A DNA stretch of 64,000 nucleotides from Xenopus tropicalis (lineage: Eukaryota > Chordata > Amphibia > Anura > Pipidae), in NCBI RefSeq assembly GCF_000004195.4, contig NC_030678.2, positions 149,252,547 to 149,316,546 of the forward strand, in the 5' to 3' direction. The notes below the pieces were generated by a model. It ran no database searches. It was not told the origin of the DNA and saw nothing but the letters and a program-made list of their open reading frames with translations. Below, piece after piece: positions 53,195-64,000 of this stretch. Position numbers and translations under genes: made by a program. Positions within the stretch are counted from its first letter, which is position 1. Each line of letters opens with the position of its first letter.

Positions 53195-55245
53195 TCAATA
53201 ACAATGTTGCAATATGGTGACATTACCGGTACAATATTTGCTAGGGTGATCTATTATTGGTGGCAGGTACGCATGTCAGAGAGGTACAGTATTGTAGCTA
53301 GTATTAGCCTGCATTAGAGGTTACAAGCCCAAGGGGTCAGGGTTACACCAGTCTGCCCATACTCTCAATATTATGGTCACTTTATTGACGACATTATATG
53401 GTCAGGAACATCTCAATTTAATGAATTCCTCACCATTTTAAACACAAACACATATAACTTTAAATTTACCTTTGAGTTAAATCATAATCATCTTAACTAT
53501 CTTGACATAACCATGTCTACTGAAAATGAACACATCACTACCATCTTCGGAAAAGAATGTTCAGCCAATACTATCCTAAATGCTAAATCTAGTCATCCTA
53601 AACATTTGATTCATAATATACCATTTAGTCAATTTCTACATTTACAACGAATTTGCTCAAAAGAAGAAGATTTTTAAATAGATCTTTAGCTTTTTCTATA
53701 AAGTCTTAGAGAGAGGGTGCTGAAAAAGTAAATACAAATGATACAAATGATACAACATCACAGTCAAAAGATATTTCTACCATCTTATCTTGTATTCTTA
53801 CATATAGTCCTCAGTATGATGCGATTAAGAGAATTATAGATAAGAGCCTAGTTATCCTTAAGACTGATCCGACACTAGACAAAATTAACACATCAGTGAC
53901 TAGGCATTTTCATGAATGCTCCAATAGATCATTGTCTAACCTTTCAGTTCTAGGCATTGATAGAATTATCCCAAGTCCTAGAGGAGGCAATATTACCAAT
54001 TCCCTAATTGAAAAAAACTAAAATGGATTTCTTACCTAAACACACAAACAAACCTGAAGGTTTAAATTACAGCTACAATGTATCTTGCTATGTATAGTTA
54101 ATGAAACTGATGTGTCTTGGAGAACTCATGTAGCATGACTATTATATTCTTTATGGATACTCCACATACACATCCTTTCAAATCTGGATTGATTGCTTTT
54201 TACATGATTTAAGAATATGTACTCAAATAATTATATAGCTTAAAATAAACCCTATTCATATGTTTCTTCTATATAGTGCTAGCTCTATAATGGATAATTA
54301 CTACACAATGATTTAAGAAGTTAAATAATAAAACAAGGAATAAATAAGCCAAGAACAAAGCTCAAACTAAAGACATAAAACATTTTGTATATACTATTCT
54401 ATGGAGATCCCTAAACTACATTGCTTTAACACCCGTGCTTTCTTTCTCACAACCACAACTGTCACTTAGTTAACTTTGATTAACAATACATTGTGATTGG
54501 TTGAATTTTTCCTTTAAAGCCATTGGCTCATTTTGCTTTAAATACCTATTGTTTGCAGATTGTAATGCAGCCTATGATTAAATACCATGTAGGTACAAAA
54601 CATGTAAGGCTTTGTAGCACTGTTAGTTTAAATAAACTATTTTTACTTCATCCTCTGAGCTACTGCTGATTACTTAATTTTTCATCAATATCCGGAGTGC
54701 CTGCCTCATTTTTTTGATTTGTATGCCCATACTCTCAAACAAGTTCGTCCAGAAATTCAGGGAGGGCTGGTTGTTCCCCATACAGTGCATAATCACTTTT
54801 TTGCATAGAACATAAGAGTGCGGAGTCTAAATCTGGCTGCATTAGTGAATATTAAGTCATCAGTGACCCCTAGTAGGCAGACCACAGGGTCTACTATTTG
54901 GGGTGTGCCCAGTTTGTGGGCCAGGGTCCCCATTATATCCTTCCAGAATCTCTTTATCAGGGGACATGACCAGATCATATGTATAAAGTTAGAGAGTCTT
55001 GCCTTTTACCACTTAACAGCTTTAGATGGATAATATACACTTAGGGAAATTTACATTGTATAAGCCTGTCTTATTGGGATTAGGTAGTCATAGCCAGTGT
55101 CTACAGCTTCCTCCCATTGTTCTTCTTGTAGGTCTGGAATGGCCTGCATCCAGAGATGATATGCACAGGTAAAGGGTGCTGCGAGGCTCTCCATTATGTT
55201 GGCACTTTTATAAAAAAAAAACCTGCACATATTTGTGGCAGGCAC
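53195..55245 (-). mobile_element. antisense L1/Tx1-like ORF2 fragment, interrupted
   Basis: The minus strand codes MIWSCPLIKRFWKDIMGTLA, AARFRLRTLMFYAKK and AAPFTCAYHLWMQAIPDLQE, the L1 ORF2 C-terminus. The Penelope-like element 53369-54723 splits it; its left continuation is 53195-53368. Confidence 0.75.
53369..54723 (+). mobile_element. 5'-truncated Penelope-like element with RT fragment
   Basis: Target duplication TGCCCATACTCTCAA at 53354-53368 and 54724-54738. It opens with YGHFIDDIIWSGTSQFNEFL, covering the [FY]xDD catalytic motif of the reverse transcriptase, then LNHNHLNYLDITMS and SSHPKHLIHNIPFSQFLHLQ, typical of Penelope-like polymerases. The frame breaks near 53676. The 3' noncoding part ends CATTTTTTTGATTTGTA. 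Confidence 0.82.
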
Positions 55246-55254
55246 TGGCTACAT

Positions 55255-55563
55255 GATGACTCCTTATCTGGAAAATCCCAGGTCCAAAACAATGTAGATG
55301 CTAAAGTCTAATTATTTGATCCCTTATCCAGAAAACTCTGGCTTACAGGCCATCTCCTTGAGAGTCCATTTTAAGCAAGTTCTCTTTAAAACTAATTTCT
55401 TTTCTCTAATAAAACAGCAGCTTGTACTTCATGGCAATTAGTATCAAAACAATCCTATAAGGTTTATTTAACACTAAGTATTCCTTATCAGCTGTAAGGT
55501 ATGATTGACTATCTAGAAAACCCCAAATCCCAAGCAGTCCAGATAACAGATCCTATACCTGTA
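55255..55563. mobile_element. TACAGGTA-ended MITE, left end degenerate
   Basis: GATCCCTTATCCAGAAAAC and the right end GATCCTATACCTGTA. Immediately left of the Tc1 element. Confidence 0.65.
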
Positions 55564-55568
55564 ATATA

Positions 55569-55967
55569 CACTCACCTAAAGATTAGGAACACCTGTTCAA
55601 TTTCTCATTAATGCAACTATCTAATCAACCAATCACATGGCAGTTGCTTCAATGCATTTAGGGGTGTGGTCCTGGTCAAGACAATCTCCTGAACTCCAAA
55701 CTGAATGTCAGAATGGGAAAGAAAGGCGATTTAAGCAATTTTGAGCGTGGCATGGTTGTTGGTGCCAGACGGGCCGGTCTGAGTATTTCACAATCTGCTC
55801 AGTTACTGGGATTTTCACGCACAACCATTTCTAGGGTTTACAAAGAATGGTGTGAAAAGGGAAAAACATCCAGTATGCGGCAGTCCTGTGGGCGAAAATG
55901 CCTTGTTGATGCTAGAGGTCAGAGAAGGGTATTAGTATGGTGTTCCTAATAATCCTTTAGGTGAGTG
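55569..55967 (+). mobile_element. 399-bp internally deleted Tc1/mariner element
   Basis: Ends CACTCACCTAAAGATTAGGAACACC and GGTGTTCCTAATAATCC-TTTAGGTGAGTG are inverted, flanked by TA. It keeps the transposase start (MGKKGDLSNFERGMVVGARR, a paired-like helix-turn-helix with SISQSAQLLGFSRTTISRV) up to about codon 70, then jumps to the right end. The catalytic DDE part is gone. The left end has a 3-bp deletion. Confidence 0.93.
55713..55949 (+). pseudogene. truncated Tc1-like transposase, DNA-binding domain only
   Basis: A 78-codon frame inside the deleted element. It has the first helix-turn-helix and the linker with KTSSMRQSCGRKC but no catalytic residues. Not a host gene. Confidence 0.9.
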
Positions 55968-56057
55968 TATGTACCCAATTAATTTAGACCAGGATTTGCA
56001 GAGATTTAGCCAGTTCAAGGATTTGTTGTACAAACTTCAGTAAAAATATTGTCAATA

Positions 56058-56063
56058 TTTATT
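56058..56063 (-). promoter_or_regulatory. candidate poly(A) signal of rcbtb2
   Basis: AATAAA on the minus strand, about 725 nt past the rcbtb2 stop codon; the first canonical signal clearly seen there. Confidence 0.5.
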
Positions 56064-56787
56064 TTAGATATTAAAACATGTGCCATTAAATACAAAAAAA
56101 TTCAAATAAAATCATAGCAATGAAGCAGTAAGTGCACTTTGAAGTTTGACAGCAGTTACAGAGACAGACTAGGTTCTCACAGCCAATAGCAATGGAGGAA
56201 CTCATTTATAGCACAGGTAAAAAAGACTTACAGGCTGCTATTTCTAGGAACAGACTAAGAGTGGAGAAGTAGGAAAAACTGGGTGATCACAGACACCCAT
56301 TCAAATGAATTGATGGTTGCAATGCTTTTATGGCACTTACAAGAAGCCGGAGAACCCAACATTTAGCTACAAATACAACAACAAACTGAACGGTAAAGGG
56401 CTTAAAATTATCTGCGGTTATGTAGAACACAACTGAGCAAATAGAGGCATGTGGGATAAGACATCGAGTCCTCTTTGCAGTAAGTAGTAAGCAGTTGATA
56501 GGCTTACTCCTGCAAGTGGGATGATGGCAGTCAGTTTAAAATTTAGAGGTGCATATATTTGTCTTATGCTGCACTAAACAGAAAAACTCAAATGTAATTC
56601 CAAGTGTAGTACAGTGGCCTACTGGGTCAGACCTACAGGCTTAGAGGCCTCACACAAACTTCCATTGGTTTTAATTTACACTTGATCCTTTGAAATGAAG
56701 CCCCCCACTGGCTCACTGTTGCAGAAAAAAAATGCTGACATAAAATGCTGTTTACAAAGCGGTGAGCTTCCCATTTAAAGTAACTTG

Positions 56788-63664
<6,877 letters not shown>

Positions 63665-64000
63665 TTAAATAATATATGCAGAAATACAAAAGCTAAACTT
63701 TTATTGAAAGTACTACATGCGCTTTTTCAGAACCACAGTAACTGTAAAATACAAGTCCATTCTTTATCTATGACTTGGGTAAAGGAAATATTCAAATATA
63801 GCTAAAGACTGATTTTCTTTTCCTGTGGTTTAAAAAGGAGAATGAAAGTTTTGGCATTTTACTGCCAATAGATTTGCCACATTAGTGCCACCTAGAACAC
63901 AATATTTATTCTGCAGAAAGCTTGATCATACCCGAGTAAAGATCCCTAGAAGCTCTGTTTACGACTGTATCCAGCGTCAGACTTGTCGGCCCAGGTGTCA

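Overview
This is vertebrate nuclear DNA, almost certainly from a clawed frog (Xenopus). The exons are small and split by long introns with GT-AG junctions. The sequence is saturated with short palindromic DNA transposons typical of Xenopus (TTAA-flanked T2/Kolobok-type MITEs, TACAGGTA-ended MITEs, hAT and Harbinger-like elements), plus CR1/L2-like, L1/Tx1-like and Penelope-like retroelement fragments. X. tropicalis and X. laevis cannot be separated from sequence alone. No rRNA, tRNA, CRISPR or bacterial feature was seen. Two real gene families are present: phf11-like genes on the plus strand and rcbtb2 on the minus strand.

1-15.1 kb: the 3' end of an upstream phf11-like gene (copy 1, six exons, stop at 5653-5655), followed by two collapsed copies. 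Copy 2 (about 7.03-8.8 kb) keeps a scrap of the penultimate exon and a damaged last exon. Copy 3 has its promoter (about 9.7-10.03 kb) fused directly to its last intron and last exon (10516-10583), with the gene body missing. Transposons fill the rest, including two hAT elements inserted side by side in a site whose empty version survives in copy 2, and a 651-bp solo LTR.

15.16-52.12 kb: copy 4, a complete phf11-like gene. I chained 23 exons whose phases all agree, giving a predicted 804-residue protein. It has an N-terminal extended PHD (ePHD) zinc finger, a basic/acidic linker made of tiny exons repeated as phase-matched triplets, an 880-nt exon coding a Ser/Gln-rich repetitive region, and a C-terminal helical module shared with copy 1. 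A perfect ISRE-type site lies 90 bp upstream of the ATG and is also kept in the copy 3 promoter, so an interferon-induced gene is likely. Four minisatellites (24, 34, 46 and 29-bp units) lie in its introns.

52.1-56.0 kb: 3' flank, a 5'-truncated Penelope-like element inserted with a 15-bp target duplication into an antisense L1 fragment, and a 399-bp internally deleted Tc1/mariner element.

56.0-64.0 kb: the last six coding exons of rcbtb2 (minus strand, convergent with phf11), coding the final RCC1 repeats, BTB domain and BACK-like C-terminus. The 5' part of that gene lies beyond the window. Individual exon boundaries were read by eye; no alignment or database search was run.
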